NCBI GenBank assembly: GCA_024636345.1
Contig: JAGXHG010000023.1
Location: 1-64,000 of the forward strand
Direction of reading: 5' to 3'
From: Desulfobulbaceae bacterium
Lineage (GTDB): Bacteria; Desulfobacterota; Desulfobulbia; Desulfobulbales; Desulfocapsaceae
DNA length: 64,000 nucleotides
Shown: piece by piece, positions 62,739 to 64,000 of the stretch
Layout of the letters: every line of letters begins with the position of its first letter
Numbering within the stretch: position 1 is the first letter of the stretch
Notes under the pieces: model-generated
What the model saw: the letters and a program-made list of their open reading frames with translations, nothing else
What the model was told of the DNA's origin: nothing
The model's database searches: none
Position numbers and translations under genes: made by a program

Positions 62739-64000
62739 CACCCCCCAGAATTATCATGCGAATCGCACTTTTGTTCAAAAAAATCCCGTACATCCGACAA
62801 ACTGCGAACCACCGGCGAAGGCGGCAGACTGGCGCGAAAGCTGCGACCATAGCCCTTCGTAAACAGACGAACATCCATAATGGCGATTACCCCGCAATCT
62901 GAAGCAGCCCGCATCAGTCGCCCCACCCCCTGACGCAGGGTGAGGATGGCTCTGGGCACCTGAAAATCAAAAAAAGGTTTACCACCACCATCGGTAATGG
63001 CTTGGATGCGGGCCTGAATCACCGGGTCACTTGGCACCTCAAAGGGAAGTTTATCGATGATCACGCAGCTCAGTGAGTTACCCGGCACGTCGACCCCTTC
63101 CCAGAAACTGGCAACCGCCAACAGCACCGAGTCCGTGGTTTCTTTGAAACGGGCCAACAAGGCCTGTCTGGAAGCCCGTCCCTGCACCAGGACTGGATAG
63201 GAGATTCGGGACTCAAGAAACTCCGCCATCACATCCATGGCCTTGAGACTGGTAAAAAGGACAAGGGCCCGCCCCTGACTGATCTGCAGAAGCTCGAGTA
63301 CCTGCTGGCAGACCTTGTTGGTATAGGTTGGGTCGGCAGGCTCAGGAAAACCTTTTTCCGGCACATAGACCAGCGTTCGCCCCTCATAATCAAAAGGGGA
63401 GTGAAATTGCAAAGTCTCTGCCTCCGGGCCCAGACCCAATCGCTCCTTGACGTATGAAAAATCCCCGCCAGCAGAGAGAGTGGCGGAAGTCATGATACAA
63501 CTCTGCACTGAAGAATAAAGCGTTCGTTCCAGTTCGCTGGCGATCCGAACCGGAGTGGCGGAAAGGGTGATCGTCCGCTCCCGCCGTTCATACCAATGGA
63601 CAAAACGATCCTCTGAGGATCTCTCCGGTGGAAGACAGATATGACGAAGGTTGGCTGCCAGCTCGACCGACCGTGTACTGAGAGTATTCCAGACCTCACC
63701 TTTAGAAGACTGCCCAGCCAGCAGCTCGGCCAGTTGATCAATGCCTGTTGCTACCCCCTCCACTTCCTGGGTCCAGGAACTGTTACCGGCAATAAGGTCC
63801 GCCAGCGGGTACCTGCCTCGCTGGGCAGGAAAAAGCAGGGCGAAGCGCTCCATACGCGGTAAGAGGCCGCGAGCAAAGCTGCTGATTTTGTCGCGACTCT
63901 TGGCCGGCAGATCAGCCTCTACCTGACGCTCAATATCTGCGACCAGATCAAGAAGCTGATACTGACTGAAGTTCTTGCCGAAGAATTGAGTCGCCACACT
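62738..64000 (-). CDS. dinG: DinG/Rad3-type ATP-dependent DNA helicase, C-terminal part (cut by window edge)
   Basis: The visible 420 codons are the C-terminal half of an XPD-like superfamily 2 helicase. Motifs seen: SCIMTSATLSAGGDFSYVKERLGL, LVLFTSLKAMDVMAEFL, LLAVASFWEGVDVPGNSLSCVIIDKLPF and the motif VI LRQGVGRLMRAASDCG. Walker A and the Fe-S cysteines would lie beyond base 64000, so the presence of a cluster cannot be checked. The stop lies on the polyprenyl synthase start. Confidence 0.88.
   Translation of the reverse strand, partial: SVATQFFGKNFSQYQLLDLVADIERQVEADLPAKSRDKISSFARGLLPRMERFALLFPAQRGRYPLADLIAGNSSWTQEVEGVATGIDQLAELLAGQSSKGEVWNTLSTRSVELAANLRHICLPPERSSEDRFVHWYERRERTITLSATPVRIASELERTLYSSVQSCIMTSATLSAGGDFSYVKERLGLGPEAETLQFHSPFDYEGRTLVYVPEKGFPEPADPTYTNKVCQQVLELLQISQGRALVLFTSLKAMDVMAEFLESRISYPVLVQGRASRQALLARFKETTDSVLLAVASFWEGVDVPGNSLSCVIIDKLPFEVPSDPVIQARIQAITDGGGKPFFDFQVPRAILTLRQGVGRLMRAASDCGVIAIMDVRLFTKGYGRSFRASLPPSPVVRSLSDVRDFFEQKCDSHDNSGG

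Overview
The window is 64 kb of a Gram-negative, anaerobe-type chromosome, most likely a member of the Desulfobacterota close to Desulfobulbales. Pointers are outer-membrane biogenesis genes (LolA, Skp/OmpH, Pal, an autotransporter, heptose kinase), futalosine-route menaquinone genes (mqnB, mqnD), a MobB-MobA fusion, AmmeMemoRadiSam radical SAM, a DUF3786 Fe-S protein, an oxygen-sensitive ThiH and several radical SAM enzymes. The assignment rests on gene content, not on a marker-gene tree. Both ends cut genes: a phosphohexomutase at 1-612 and a DinG-type helicase at 62738-64000.

Layout. 1-5.4 kb: sugar mutase, UPF0280, an overlapping pair of TIGR04282/TIGR04283 glycosyltransferases, CvpA, a phosphopantetheinyl transferase and mutM. 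5.5-9.3 kb: a 1270-residue autotransporter with tandem repeats, followed by a decayed duplicate of the PPTase/mutM junction, so the autotransporter gene lies between direct repeats. 9.5-10.9 kb: a MarR regulator and CDF metal exporter behind a palindromic operator. 11-15.9 kb: murI-lolA-radical SAM, then an S1-like protein. 16-18.7 kb: an AT-rich island with an anti-phage-type dCTP deaminase and a dUTPase, bracketed by inverted copies of a GGGTCAGAGTA repeat and containing an attC-like hairpin. 18.7-24.7 kb: a reverse-strand core run (hldE kinase, yicC, remA-like, gmk, rlmB; DUF3786; ompH, pal). 25-36.6 kb: glucan phosphorylase, a hypothetical plus radical SAM pair, a Fur regulator, tyrS, rny, a 6S RNA gene with zapA and zapB upstream, a Nudix hydrolase, a lytic transglycosylase and moaE. 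36.8-41.3 kb: HDOD protein, hybrid kinase, YihY. 41.4-43.9 kb: a tandem duplication of a lipoprotein plus DUF1456 module with one copy decayed, then a pseudouridine synthase. 44-46 kb: AmrS, Bpt, and the last 54 codons of a glutamate dehydrogenase. 46.5-52.8 kb: a four-gene phosphorelay cluster. 52.9-64 kb: mobBA, mqnD, mqnB, queA, zinc ribbon, thiSGH, AICAR transformylase, a short membrane ORF, polyprenyl synthase and the helicase.

The most notable items are (1) the dCTP deaminase plus dUTPase island, which reads as a two-step dCTP to dUTP to dUMP depletion or self-protection module; (2) a 54-bp, 18-codon repeat present as two tandem copies, in the same reading frame, inside two unrelated enzymes (PPTase and MqnD) 50 kb apart; (3) two loop-free perfect palindromes of 52 and 50 bp in convergent or intergenic positions; (4) several gene remnants that record rearrangements.
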